A DNA stretch of 49,295 nucleotides, taken from the NCBI GenBank assembly GCA_902464965.1, contig CABQLI010000008.1, positions 1 to 49,295 of the forward strand, read 5' to 3'. The notes under the pieces were generated by a model. That model searched no databases. It had not been told where the DNA came from and saw nothing but the letters and a program-made list of their open reading frames with translations. How positions within the stretch are numbered: position 1 is the stretch's first letter; the number at the start of each line of letters is the position of its first letter. This document shows, in pieces, positions 1 through 8,562 of the stretch. The position numbers and the translations under genes are program-made. Source of the stretch: an uncultured Collinsella sp. GTDB taxonomy: Bacteria; Actinomycetota; Coriobacteriia; Coriobacteriales; Coriobacteriaceae.

Positions 1-2
1 CA

Positions 3-764
3 ATGCTTATCTTTTGGTCTTTGGTTCGGAATAGTGTAGTGCTGGCGGTCTATCTCTTGTTTTCGGTTGCTTGCTTCCTTACCGTACATGAGCATCTAAG
101 CACGGGTGATATTGTGCTTGATTTTTTCTCAGGCTCAGCATCGACCGCCCATGCCATGTTCCTGCAGGAGCTCGGAAAAGATGATCGCTATCAGTTTATC
201 CTTGTCCAGCTTCCAGAGCCTTGTGACCCGAAACGCGACGCCTACAAGGACGGGTATGAGACTCTCTGCGACATAGGCGAAGGACGCATTCGCCGCGCAG
301 GCGACAAAATCAAAACCGAGCTCGAGGAATCCAACCGTCAACTCAAGCTTGGCGAGGGACCCAAGCAGCTTCCCGACATCGGCTTCCGTGTGTTCGAGCT
401 CGATGAGTCCGGCATTGAGAAGCCCGAGCCCGGTCAGCTCCTCTTCGACGTGGTCAAGCCCGATCGCTCCGATATGGATATCGTCTTCGAGATGATGCTC
501 AAATGGGGCCTCGAGCTCACGCTGCCCGTCGAGAAGTCTGAAGCCGCGGGCTATCCCATCTGGTCCGTCGCTTGCGACGAGCTCGTCTGCTGCATGTCCC
601 GAGGCCTCACCATTGAGGCGCTCGAGGCCATCGCCGACATGGAGCCCAGGCGCGTTCTCATCCTCGATTCCGTCCTCGACGACACCCTCAAGCTCAACGC
701 CGTGCAGATCTTCAAGCACGCCGGCGAGCGCATGGGCTGTGAGATCGAATTGAGGACGGTCTAG
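3..764 (+). pseudogene. Type III restriction-modification methylase (Mod), C-terminal part only
   Basis: From about residue 35 this matches the C-terminal part of a type III Mod subunit, a beta-class N6-adenine DNA methyltransferase that modifies DNA and supplies sequence specificity to the Mod-Res complex. The SAM-binding motif I is visible as DFFSGSASTAHA, followed by FILVQLPEPCD. In beta-class enzymes the DPPY catalytic motif and the target-recognition domain lie N-terminal to motif I; neither is here. The first ~33 residues are hydrophobic, unlike Mod, and come from AT-rich DNA that looks foreign to the rest. The frame is open at the window edge, so the ATG at base 3 may not be the true start. 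It ends one base before the Res gene. It is either a truncated allele or a recombination product, and alone it should lack methylase activity. Confidence 0.75.
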
Positions 765-765
765 C

Positions 766-3700
766 ATGGCGGCGCTCGAGTTCAAGTTCTCATCCGACCA
801 GCAGCACCAGCTGGAGGCCATCGAAGCAACCTGCGACCTGTTCCGCGGACAACAATTTATTGGCAGCGTATTCTCCGCCGATTCCGGCCGCAAAGGCCAG
901 ACGGCAATCGGCGAGCTCATGGTCGGCCACGGCAACGAGCTTCGCGTGGCGCCGGGCCAGCTCCTCGACAACCTGCACGCCGTGCAGGAGGAGGGCTGCC
1001 TCCCGGCAACCGACGTCCTCACCGATGGGCGCCTGCGAGACTTCACCGTCGAGATGGAGACCGGCACCGGCAAGACCTACGTCTACATCCGCTCCATCTA
1101 CGAGCTAAACCGCCGCTACGGCATCACCAAGTTCGTTATCGTCGTGCCGAGCGTGGCCATCCGCGAGGGCGTCCTCAAGAGCCTCCAGACCACCCGCAGG
1201 CACTTCGAGACGCTCTACGACCGCACGCCGCTCGACTACTTCGTGTACGACTCGAAGGACATGGGGCCGGTGGGTAACTTCGCCACGTCGAGCTCCATCC
1301 AGGTCATGGTCATCAACATCGACGCGTTCAACAAGGGCCTCGAGAAGGATGGCACCGCGAAGGAGGGCAACCTCTTCCACCGTCCCAGCGAGAAGCTCAC
1401 CGGCGGCTTCAGCCCTCGCGAGCTCGTGAGCGCCTGCAAGCCCGTCGTCATCATCGACGAGCCCCAGAGCGTCGACAACACCAAGCAGGCCAAGGCCGCC
1501 ATCAAGAGCCTGAACCCGCTGTTCGTGCTGCGCTACTCGGCCACGCACAAGCAGGCCTACAACATGATCTACCGCCTCACGCCGGTCGACGCCTTCGAGC
1601 GCCACCTGGTGAAGGGCATCTGCGTGGACTCGATCAAGGCCGAGGCGAACCTCAACGGCGCGTACGTGAGGCTCGAGTCCGTCAAGTCCGACCCGTTCTC
1701 CGCCAAGGTGTCCATCGACGTGCGCCAGGCCGACGGCACGCAGAAGCGCAAGGCCGTCACGGTGAAGACCGGCAACGACCTCTACCAGAAGAGCGGCGAG
1801 AACAGCGACTACGAGAGCGGCTGGGTGGTCAACAACATCGGCGCCGCAGTGGGCGACGAGTTCATAGAGTTCCAGAACGGCGAGGTGCTCGAGCTCGGCG
1901 AGGCGCTGGGCGACGTCAACGAGGAGGTCGTCAAGCGCGCGCAGATCCGCCGCACCATCGAGGACCACCTGGCCCGCCAGTTCGAGCTGTGGCCGCGCGG
2001 CGTGAAGGTGCTCTCGCTCTTCTTCATCGACCGCGTCGACCGATACCGCGTCTACGAGCCCGAAGTCCACGGCGGCCTGTACGCCCTGATGTTTGAGGAG
2101 GAGTACGCAGGTGCCCTGAACTCGAAGGCGCCTCGTCGCATCGCAAAGGCGGCGGGGATCGGCAAGGGCACGTGGCTCGAGTGCTACGAAGCCGTCGGCG
2201 CCCCGCTGGTGCGCGACCCCCACGCCGTGCACCAGGGATACTTCGCCAAGGACAAGAAGGGCAAGTTCAAGGACTCCAAGGGAGCCGCCGGCACCGCCGA
2301 CGACGCCGGGGCCTTCGAGCTCATCATGCAGAAGAAGGAGACGCTCATCTCCTTCCCGGACGGCAAGGACGCGGACAAGGACGTCTCTTTCGTCTTCAGC
2401 CACTCCGCGCTCAAGGAGGGCTGGGACAACCCCAACGTGTTCCAGATCTGCACGCTCGTCGAGACAAAGGACAACCTGACCAAGCGCCAGAAGATCGGCC
2501 GCGGTCTGCGCCTGTGCGTGAACCAGGATGGCGAGCGCCTGTACGACCCAGAGGCGAACGTGCTCACCGTCATCGCGAACGAGAGCTACGACGACTTCGC
2601 CAACGGCCTGCAGAAGGAGCTTGAGGCTGAGGACTTCAAGTTCGGCGTCATCACTCCGGAGAGCTTCACGAAGGTCACGGTCAAGGGCGATGATGGCGTC
2701 GAGGAGCGCCTGGGCTACGAGAAGTCCAAGCAGGTCTACGACCACCTCGTCGCGACCGGCATGGTCGACGGCAAGGGCGCGGTGACGCCCGAGCTGAAGG
2801 CGGCCGCCGAGGAGGGCAAGGTCGAGCTCCCCGCCGAGCTCGAGCCTGCCAAGGAGCAGGTCGAGGCGATCATCATCCACAAGTCCCAGAGGGTCCAGAT
2901 CCGTGACAAGGCCAAGGAGGTCTCGGTCGAGCTGCAGAAGGACGTCACGCTCGACCCTGCGTTCCAGGCCCTGTGGGACCGCATCCGCCAGCGCACGCGC
3001 TTCCAGGTCGAGGTCGACTCCGGCAAGCTCATCGAGCATGCCATCGAAGCTGTCGACGGCATGCTCGCCGTGCGCCCGCCCCAGGTGACGAGCGAGCGTG
3101 CCTCGCTGGGCATCGACGACGCGGGCGTGAGCGCCGAGGGCACGGGCACCTCCGTGGTGTCCGTTTCGGGAAAGGTGAAATACGACCTTCCCGACCCGAT
3201 CGCAGAGCTGCAGGACGCCGTCGGGCTCACCCGCGGCACCATCAAGGCGATCCTCGAGGGCTGCAGCCGCCTCGACGAGTTCGAGATCGACCCCGCGACC
3301 TTCCTCGCGCAGGTCGGCGACAAGATCAACCGCGTGAAGAACGACCTCATCGCCCAGGGCATCAAGTACGTGCGCCTTCCCGAGGACGAGTGGTACACCA
3401 TGCGCGACCTCGAGCTTGACGACTACACGGCCTACCTTGGGCAGAACGCGTGGAAGCCGGACATGACGAGCAAGAGCCTGTACAACTACGTGGTCTACGA
3501 CTCGGCGGGGGTCGAGCGCTCCTTTGCCGAGGCTCTAGACAAGCAGGAGGAGGTTCTCGTGTTCGCGAAATTGCCCTCGGCGTTCAAGATCGACACGCCG
3601 CTCGGCAGTTACAACCCCGACTGGGCGTACGTCGAGGAGGCCGACGGCGAGCGCCGCGTGTACTTCGTGACCGAGACCAAGGGCGGCAAGAACGGCGAGC

Positions 3701-3828
3701 CCGCCCTGCGCGACGCGGAGAAGATCAAGATCGGCTGCGCCAAGAAGCACTTCGAGGCGCTGGACCTCGGAAACGACTTCCATTACAACGTGCGCACGAC
3801 CTACCAATACGAGGCGGTGAAGGCTTAG
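766..3828 (+). CDS. Type III restriction enzyme, Res subunit (helicase-endonuclease)
   Basis: A full-length Res subunit of 1020 residues, the ATP-dependent translocase and nuclease that cleaves DNA in complex with Mod. Superfamily 2 helicase motifs are visible: Walker A (ETGTGKT, about residues 98-104), motif II as DEPQ at 231-234, and motif VI around QKIGRGLRL near 575. The C-terminal nuclease domain has a PD-(D/E)XK core: D952 in NPDW, then E970 and K972 in ETKGG. All key residues are present, so the enzyme looks intact. It starts one base after the mod stop and its own stop is one base from the next start, so it sits inside a tight operon. If the adjacent mod fragment is the only copy, Res would have no modification partner, which is toxic or inactive in known type III systems; a complete mod elsewhere is therefore likely. 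Confidence 0.93.
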   Translation: MAALEFKFSSDQQHQLEAIEATCDLFRGQQFIGSVFSADSGRKGQTAIGELMVGHGNELRVAPGQLLDNLHAVQEEGCLPATDVLTDGRLRDFTVEMETGTGKTYVYIRSIYELNRRYGITKFVIVVPSVAIREGVLKSLQTTRRHFETLYDRTPLDYFVYDSKDMGPVGNFATSSSIQVMVINIDAFNKGLEKDGTAKEGNLFHRPSEKLTGGFSPRELVSACKPVVIIDEPQSVDNTKQAKAAIKSLNPLFVLRYSATHKQAYNMIYRLTPVDAFERHLVKGICVDSIKAEANLNGAYVRLESVKSDPFSAKVSIDVRQADGTQKRKAVTVKTGNDLYQKSGENSDYESGWVVNNIGAAVGDEFIEFQNGEVLELGEALGDVNEEVVKRAQIRRTIEDHLARQFELWPRGVKVLSLFFIDRVDRYRVYEPEVHGGLYALMFEEEYAGALNSKAPRRIAKAAGIGKGTWLECYEAVGAPLVRDPHAVHQGYFAKDKKGKFKDSKGAAGTADDAGAFELIMQKKETLISFPDGKDADKDVSFVFSHSALKEGWDNPNVFQICTLVETKDNLTKRQKIGRGLRLCVNQDGERLYDPEANVLTVIANESYDDFANGLQKELEAEDFKFGVITPESFTKVTVKGDDGVEERLGYEKSKQVYDHLVATGMVDGKGAVTPELKAAAEEGKVELPAELEPAKEQVEAIIIHKSQRVQIRDKAKEVSVELQKDVTLDPAFQALWDRIRQRTRFQVEVDSGKLIEHAIEAVDGMLAVRPPQVTSERASLGIDDAGVSAEGTGTSVVSVSGKVKYDLPDPIAELQDAVGLTRGTIKAILEGCSRLDEFEIDPATFLAQVGDKINRVKNDLIAQGIKYVRLPEDEWYTMRDLELDDYTAYLGQNAWKPDMTSKSLYNYVVYDSAGVERSFAEALDKQEEVLVFAKLPSAFKIDTPLGSYNPDWAYVEEADGERRVYFVTETKGGKNGEPALRDAEKIKIGCAKKHFEALDLGNDFHYNVRTTYQYEAVKA

Positions 3829-3829
3829 G

Positions 3830-4957
3830 ATGTCGAAGCTGCCCGGAAAGATGACGCGAAAGCAGCACTGGGTGCCGCGGTTCTACCTGCGCCATTTCGC
3901 GGATTCCTCCGGGCAGCTTCATGCCTACAGCAGACAGAAGGGCTCCTTCTTCCGCACGAATTGCGAGAACCTTTGCAGCATGCGCGATCTTTATGAGGTC
4001 GAGCATGCCGATGCGACAGGCGATGCGACAGACAGATTCTATGCGCAGAACCTCATCGAGGTTAAGCTATCTGAGCTCGAGAGCCGCATCGCGCCGCTTT
4101 ACGATCGCTTTTTGGAACGCCAGAAAGAAGACCAGTGCGAAGACGAAGGGTATTCTGATGGGAAAGCCGCCGTTTGCGAGCTGGCAGCAAATATCATCGT
4201 CCGGCACCCTATCAGTATGCGCGTCGACAAGAAATGGTCACGCGAGACTGCCGAAGAGCTGCTCAGAAACGTTCATCTGACACCCTATGAGCTCGGCTTG
4301 CTCGATTGGTCGGATTGGCGCGGGGATTCCCAAGCGGTGGTCGAGCTTGCCGCCGCCGCAACCATGCTCTTCTCCAACGATGATATTGTGCCAGTTAACC
4401 GTATTCGAAAGGCTTTTTTTGAGAAGAGCTTCTCCATCCTTAGGGCACCCGTCGGCTCAGGGTTCGTTACGACGTCGATGCCTATGTTCATCATCGGGCC
4501 CGAGGACGACTCGTACGATTTTCATCTCGCGTATATGCCGTTGAGCAGTGAGTATGCTGCGGTCTTTTCAGATGACCCTCTATTTCCGCCGTTTGCGAGA
4601 CTCGGTTTTTCGGGCGTCGAGTTCATGAACCGACTTCTTCTGCTTAACTGCGAGCATTGGGATGTCGCCATATCGAGGGGAAGCGGCCCGCTCGAGCACG
4701 CGGTACGCGATTGGAGTCAAGCGAACAGTGCCGAATTCATGCACGAGATGTTCACGCGCGACGGCAGGGAGCTATCCCTCGACGCCGTGATCTACGACCG
4801 CTCGAAGGAGAAGGAGCAGACGATGCTCGACGCCATCGACCGCGGCTGCCTTGAGGGCGGCTACCTCGATGACGAGGACCTGCGCATCATCTTCGAGCAC
4901 CTTCTGGGGAGAAGACGGCAAGGACCGGGAACATTAAAGGGTCAAGCAGCGTATTGA
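3830..4957 (+). CDS. DUF4238 domain protein in restriction operon
   Basis: A 375-residue protein whose N-terminus (KQHWVPRFYLRHFAD) carries the signature of the DUF4238 family, usually written HYVPxFYLRxF. The biochemical function of the family is not known to me; members recur near restriction and other defence genes. No signal peptide or membrane segment is visible, so it should be cytoplasmic. The start codon follows the res stop by one base, which implies translational coupling and a role linked to the restriction system, possibly as an accessory nuclease or effector (inference only). Base composition is clearly more AT-rich than res before it and the DUF262 gene after it, so it may have joined the operon separately. 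The C-terminal ~60 residues are rich in acidic residues and arginine. Confidence 0.8.
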   Translation: MSKLPGKMTRKQHWVPRFYLRHFADSSGQLHAYSRQKGSFFRTNCENLCSMRDLYEVEHADATGDATDRFYAQNLIEVKLSELESRIAPLYDRFLERQKEDQCEDEGYSDGKAAVCELAANIIVRHPISMRVDKKWSRETAEELLRNVHLTPYELGLLDWSDWRGDSQAVVELAAAATMLFSNDDIVPVNRIRKAFFEKSFSILRAPVGSGFVTTSMPMFIIGPEDDSYDFHLAYMPLSSEYAAVFSDDPLFPPFARLGFSGVEFMNRLLLLNCEHWDVAISRGSGPLEHAVRDWSQANSAEFMHEMFTRDGRELSLDAVIYDRSKEKEQTMLDAIDRGCLEGGYLDDEDLRIIFEHLLGRRRQGPGTLKGQAAY

Positions 4958-5008
4958 TAAAATTGACCCCGCCAGCAATAACCGCAAAGGATAGATAGGG
5001 CTTTAAGG

Positions 5009-6712
5009 ATGGATGCAGGAAAAGCAACGATAAGCGGCGTGTTCAACGGATCGCGCCTGCTCGAAATACCTTTTTACCAAAGGGCGTACGTCTGGGGAGA
5101 AGAGCAATGGGAGCGTTTCCTCGGCGACATGGAGTTCGTCACGGCCTCGAAGCGGCCCTATTTCCTGGGCTCCATCATCCTGAAGCAGGCCTCCTCCGGC
5201 AACACCTGGTCCGAGGTCTCCGAGGTTCGCACCGTCATCGACGGCCAGCAGCGACTCACGACCATGGTCATCTTCTTCAAGGCACTCTGTGCAAAAAACG
5301 GCACCAACAATTTGTTTGAGCGAGATTTCGTCCTGGAGACCGGCCAAATCGCCCTAAGACACGGCAAGTACGACCGGCAGGATTTCGAGAGGGTCGTCAG
5401 CGCCACGGACTGCGAGCCCATCGAGGGCACCTCGGCCATCATCCGCGCCTACAACTACTTCCTCAAGAATATCGACCCAGAGAGGGTCGACAGGAACACG
5501 ATCAAGTCGAACGTCCAGTTCGTCTGCATCGACCTTACCGAGGGCGAGGACGAGCAGCAGATATTCGACACCATCAACTCGCTCGGGGTGCGCCTGACGA
5601 CGGCGGAGCTCCTCAAGAACTACTTCTTCAACCGCGAGAACGAGCAGGCGTTCAAGGAGTGCTGGGAAGACGTCTTCGAGCCCACGGCTGAGAAGAGGGA
5701 GTATTGGGAGCAGGAGATCGTTACCGGGCGCATCAAGCGCACGCTCGTCGACCTCTTCTTCGACGCGTTCCTCCAGATTCTGGTCCAGGACAAGAGGCGT
5801 GGCGTCACGACCGAGGACAAGCTCTTCTATTCGCGCACGTCCAACCTCTTCCAGTCCTACAAGGATTTCATCGGCAGGTACTGCAACGGCGACAAGGTCG
5901 AGATTCTCGACAACATGAAGGCGTATGCCGAGGCGTTCGAGTCCACGTTCGACCCTGGCTACTGCGACGCGGACATCCCCTCCGCCCCCGGCATCGAGCG
6001 CCTGAACGTGCTCATATTCGGCCTCAAGAACTCGACGCTCATCCCGTACGTGCTCTACGTTCGCAAGAACGCGGAGTCTTCGGGCGAGGAATCCGAGGTC
6101 TTCGCCCTGCTTGAGACCTACATCATCCGCCGAACGCTGGTTCAGGCGACCACGAAGAACTACAACAGGCTGTTCACCTCGCTGATCCTGAACGAGGTGA
6201 AGGACGCGGAGGCGCTGAGGAAGGCTCTCGAAGCCAATGACGAGGCGACGACATACATGCCCGGCGACGCCGAGGTTCGAGCGGCATTCGAGGAATCGTG
6301 TCTGTACAACCTCCAGTCCAAGGGCGTCCTCTATCTGCTGGAAAGCGCCATTCGCCCAGGCATGAGCAGCACAGCCCTGCTCGGATTCAACCAGTACACC
6401 CTCGAGCACATGATGCCCAAGAAGTGGCGCAACAAATGGGGAGCCCTCGACGATGAGGCTGCCACGCGAAGGGACCGGAAGCTCCTCACGCTCGGCAACC
6501 TCGCCATCATCACGCATTCGCTCAACGCCTCCATCCGCGATGCCGATTGGCCCACCAAGAAGCAGGGAAAGGGATACAAGGACGGCCTTGCCCTCTGCGC
6601 CGCCGGCCTTGCGACCATGGCCGGCGCCCTAGAGAAGGAGTCTTGGAACGAGGGCGATATCGCCGATCGCGCCGAATGGCTTGCGGACAAGGCGTTGGAG
6701 GTCTGGCGCTAG
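5009..6712 (+). CDS. DUF262/DUF1524 protein, GmrSD-like type IV restriction family
   Basis: A 567-residue single-chain protein with the two domains of the GmrS/GmrD family. The N-terminal DUF262 half has IPFYQRAYVW (residues 20-29) and the ParB-like nucleotide-binding motif DGQQR (78-82). The C-terminal DUF1524 half has EHMMPKKW with H467, and LGNLAIITHSLN with N497, which together form the His-Me finger nuclease core. Characterised relatives cleave modified DNA such as glucosylated hydroxymethylcytosine of phages, powered by NTP hydrolysis. The gene follows the DUF4238 gene after 51 bp and probably shares its transcript, pairing a modification-dependent nuclease with a type III system. The start was chosen at the ATG after AGGG/AAGG; a later start would remove the DUF262 motif. 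Confidence 0.88.
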   Translation: MDAGKATISGVFNGSRLLEIPFYQRAYVWGEEQWERFLGDMEFVTASKRPYFLGSIILKQASSGNTWSEVSEVRTVIDGQQRLTTMVIFFKALCAKNGTNNLFERDFVLETGQIALRHGKYDRQDFERVVSATDCEPIEGTSAIIRAYNYFLKNIDPERVDRNTIKSNVQFVCIDLTEGEDEQQIFDTINSLGVRLTTAELLKNYFFNRENEQAFKECWEDVFEPTAEKREYWEQEIVTGRIKRTLVDLFFDAFLQILVQDKRRGVTTEDKLFYSRTSNLFQSYKDFIGRYCNGDKVEILDNMKAYAEAFESTFDPGYCDADIPSAPGIERLNVLIFGLKNSTLIPYVLYVRKNAESSGEESEVFALLETYIIRRTLVQATTKNYNRLFTSLILNEVKDAEALRKALEANDEATTYMPGDAEVRAAFEESCLYNLQSKGVLYLLESAIRPGMSSTALLGFNQYTLEHMMPKKWRNKWGALDDEAATRRDRKLLTLGNLAIITHSLNASIRDADWPTKKQGKGYKDGLALCAAGLATMAGALEKESWNEGDIADRAEWLADKALEVWR

Positions 6713-6730
6713 GCCCTACCTGCGTCCCAT

Positions 6731-7141
6731 CTAGAAGATGCTTGCGGTGTCGGAACCCGCATCGATGACGGATGGAACCGGCTCTTCCAAAAACGTAGTT
6801 CGTGGCGATGTCTCTTCCGTCGGCGCGTCAACAGGCTCGCCGAGCGCTAGGAAGAACCTCATCACGTGCTCAATTCTCTGTTGCAGTGACTCGCTCAGCT
6901 CGCCGTAGGAGGCCGCCAGCCGCACCTCCTTGGCCAATTCCGCCATCGAGTCCCTCAGTGCCTTCTGCACGCTCACGGAGGGCCTCACCTCGACCTGGGT
7001 ATCGGTGAGCTTGGCGATGATGTAGTCCTGCCTGTTCATGCCGCTCCAGGCTGCCATCTCGCATATGAGCTTGCGCTCCTCGGGCGTGCAGCGGAACGCC
7101 ATCGTCTTGCTGCGCTTGCGGGCGCTGTTCTCGCACGGCAT
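6731..7141 (-). CDS. Small ribbon-helix-helix/MobC-like protein of the mobile element
   Basis: A 136-residue protein with a basic N-terminus followed by SKTMAFRCTPEERKLICEMA and NRQDYIIAKL, the beta-strand/two-helix pattern of ribbon-helix-helix DNA-binding proteins found in plasmid and ICE mobilisation accessory factors (MobC-like). The C-terminal half contains helical segments and an acidic tail. The reading frame is open well upstream, but the start at MPCENSARK is preferred: it lies five bases beyond the integrase stop, with GAGGGGG overlapping the end of the integrase gene as ribosome site. It is the last gene of the xis-int-rhh operon and converges on the restriction genes. It may act in relaxosome assembly or in excision control; assignment to MobC is by pattern only. 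Confidence 0.6.
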   Translation of the reverse strand: MPCENSARKRSKTMAFRCTPEERKLICEMAAWSGMNRQDYIIAKLTDTQVEVRPSVSVQKALRDSMAELAKEVRLAASYGELSESLQQRIEHVMRFFLALGEPVDAPTEETSPRTTFLEEPVPSVIDAGSDTASIF

Positions 7142-7146
7142 CCTTC

Positions 7147-8217
7147 TTACCCCCTCGCCCCGTCGAGCGCGGCGGCCATCTCGTCCTGCTTCGTGGGGAA
7201 CAGGTGCGCGTAGCGGTAGGTGATGTCCACCGCCTCGTGGCCCATGCGCTCGGCGATGGCCAGCGCGGAGAAGCCCATCTCTATCAGCAGGCTCACATGG
7301 CTGTGGCGTATGTCGTGTATGCGGATGCGCTTCACGCCCGACGCCTTGCACCCGCGCTCCATCTCGTGGGCCAGGAAGTGCTTGGTCACGGCGAACAGGC
7401 GCTCGTCGGGGGCGACGTCGTCGCGCATCTCGATGAAGTCCGCCATCTCGTCGCGCAGGAAGGCGGGCATGACGATCGTGCGCACGGACTTGGGCGTCTT
7501 GGGGTCGGTCACGGTGTCAACGCCGTTGAGGCTCTGGTACGACTTGTTGATGCGCAGCCGCGAGCTCTCCAGCATGAAGTCGGACGGCGTGAGCGCCAGG
7601 AGCTCGCCGCAGCGTATGCCCGTCCAGTAAAGCAGCTCGAAGGCGTGGAATGAGAGAGGCTTGTCCATGACGGCCTCGCTGAACCTCAGGTACTCGTCCT
7701 TGGTCCAGAACTGCATCTCGCCGCCCTTCTTCGAGCCTATCTTGTCGACCCTGCGCACCGGGTTGTCGCTGAGGCCGTAGTAGCGCTCGGCGTGGTTGAA
7801 GATGGCGTTGAGCTGGTTGTTCACTGTGCGCAGGTACGTCGGTGCCCAGGGCTTCCCGTCGGCGTCCCGGTGCTCGGTGAGCTCGTTTTGCCACCTGATG
7901 ACGTCGATCGGCCTCACGTCGCACATGCGCATGTCCCCGAAGAACGGCACGAGCTTGTCGTTGATGATGTACTCCTTGGTGATCCACGTGTGCTCGCGTA
8001 TGCGCGGCTTCACCTCGGAGGCGTACACCTCGACGAACTCGGAGAACGTCATGTCCATGGCCCCGCCGTTAAGGCTCTTGAACTGGCTCTCCCACACTGC
8101 GGCCTCCACCTCGGAGGAGAAGCCGCGCTTCGTCTTGTGGCGCTTCGAGCCGCGGGCGTCGCGGTAGTAGCACTGCACGTAGAACGTGCCGTTGCCGTCG
8201 TCCTTGTACACGGGCAT
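7147..8217 (-). CDS. Tyrosine recombinase / integrase
   Basis: A 356-residue site-specific recombinase of the phage/ICE integrase family, complete in length. The N-terminal 1-50 residues resemble an arm-binding domain (YKDDGNGTFYVQCYYRD), followed by a SAM-like core-binding domain (~55-150) and the catalytic domain. Catalytic residues visible: R202 in TGIRCGELLAL, K243 in a TPKS turn, H301-x-x-R304 in HDIRH, H327 in MGH and the nucleophile Y336 in YAHLF. It should integrate and excise the element that carries the neighbouring defence genes. It starts one base before the stop of the excisionase-like gene, so both are translated from one message driven by the promoter at 8469-8497. The probable target is the 3' end of guaA 1.4 kb away (inference). 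Confidence 0.95.
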   Translation of the reverse strand: MPVYKDDGNGTFYVQCYYRDARGSKRHKTKRGFSSEVEAAVWESQFKSLNGGAMDMTFSEFVEVYASEVKPRIREHTWITKEYIINDKLVPFFGDMRMCDVRPIDVIRWQNELTEHRDADGKPWAPTYLRTVNNQLNAIFNHAERYYGLSDNPVRRVDKIGSKKGGEMQFWTKDEYLRFSEAVMDKPLSFHAFELLYWTGIRCGELLALTPSDFMLESSRLRINKSYQSLNGVDTVTDPKTPKSVRTIVMPAFLRDEMADFIEMRDDVAPDERLFAVTKHFLAHEMERGCKASGVKRIRIHDIRHSHVSLLIEMGFSALAIAERMGHEAVDITYRYAHLFPTKQDEMAAALDGARG

Positions 8218-8218
8218 G

Positions 8219-8422
8219 TCAGTCCACCTCCGGGAAGTACAGGGCGTCGAAGACGTCGCTTCGAACGCGCCCGCGGATGACCACGCGCCCGCGCGCCTCC
8301 TGCTCGGCGTTTATCTTCCTGATCACCTCGTAGGCGCTGCCTTTCTTGATCCTCAGCAGCTCCGCGACCTCGTCGGCGTCCAGCATGTGCGGCCTCGGCG
8401 TCTTCGCCACCTTCTCGTCCAT
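8219..8422 (-). CDS. Excisionase-like helix-turn-helix protein
   Basis: A 67-residue protein with a MerR/Xis-type winged helix signature: a short helix-turn-helix (DADEVAELLRIKKGSAYEVI) and a basic wing (RGRVVIRGRV). Small proteins of this kind next to a tyrosine integrase direct excision by bending DNA at the attachment site. The frame opens 15 bases earlier at another ATG, but GGAGG lies directly before the MDEKV start and would overlap the earlier one, so the later start is used. It is the first gene of the xis-int-rhh transcript and its product probably also regulates that transcript. Confidence 0.8.
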   Translation of the reverse strand: MDEKVAKTPRPHMLDADEVAELLRIKKGSAYEVIRKINAEQEARGRVVIRGRVRSDVFDALYFPEVD

Positions 8423-8440
8423 GGCTCCTCCAATCAATGG

Positions 8441-8542
8441 CGTACGGATACGTACGGTTCACAGATTCAGAGTAAACGTACATATCTGTACTGTCAATAG
8501 AATTGCGTACATTTGCGTACGCTGATAAGATGTGCTGGTACG
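8441..8542. promoter_or_regulatory. Divergent regulatory region with paired GTAC operator sites
   Basis: Seven GTAC tetramers begin at 8442, 8452, 8478, 8488, 8507, 8517 and 8538. The first six form three pairs, each with a 10-bp offset (one helical turn), mostly in the context CGTAC. One pair lies in the xis promoter and another lies in a possible + strand promoter (TTGCGT 8503-8508, 17-base spacer, TAAGAT 8526-8531) for the XRE gene. This is the expected layout for autoregulated repression of both directions by the adjacent XRE protein; binding itself is inferred. Confidence 0.7.
8469..8497 (-). promoter_or_regulatory. Promoter of the xis-int operon
   Basis: Read on the - strand there is a perfect TTGACA at 8497-8492, a 17-base spacer and TACTCT at 8474-8469, 47 bases before the excisionase start. 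Two GTAC sites (8478 and 8488) lie inside the spacer, so a bound repressor would block RNA polymerase. Confidence 0.75.
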
Positions 8543-8562
8543 TAATTCCAGGAGGAGGGCTC

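Noticed and set aside
1105..3039. Long - strand open frame (644 codons) opposite the Res gene
   Set aside because: The Res gene on the + strand has all helicase and nuclease motifs. The opposite frame is low-complexity leucine/valine/aspartate sequence typical of antisense in GC-rich codons.
5003..5347. Antisense frame overlapping the start of the DUF262 gene
   Set aside because: The + strand protein carries both family motifs from its first residues, so the antisense is a shadow.
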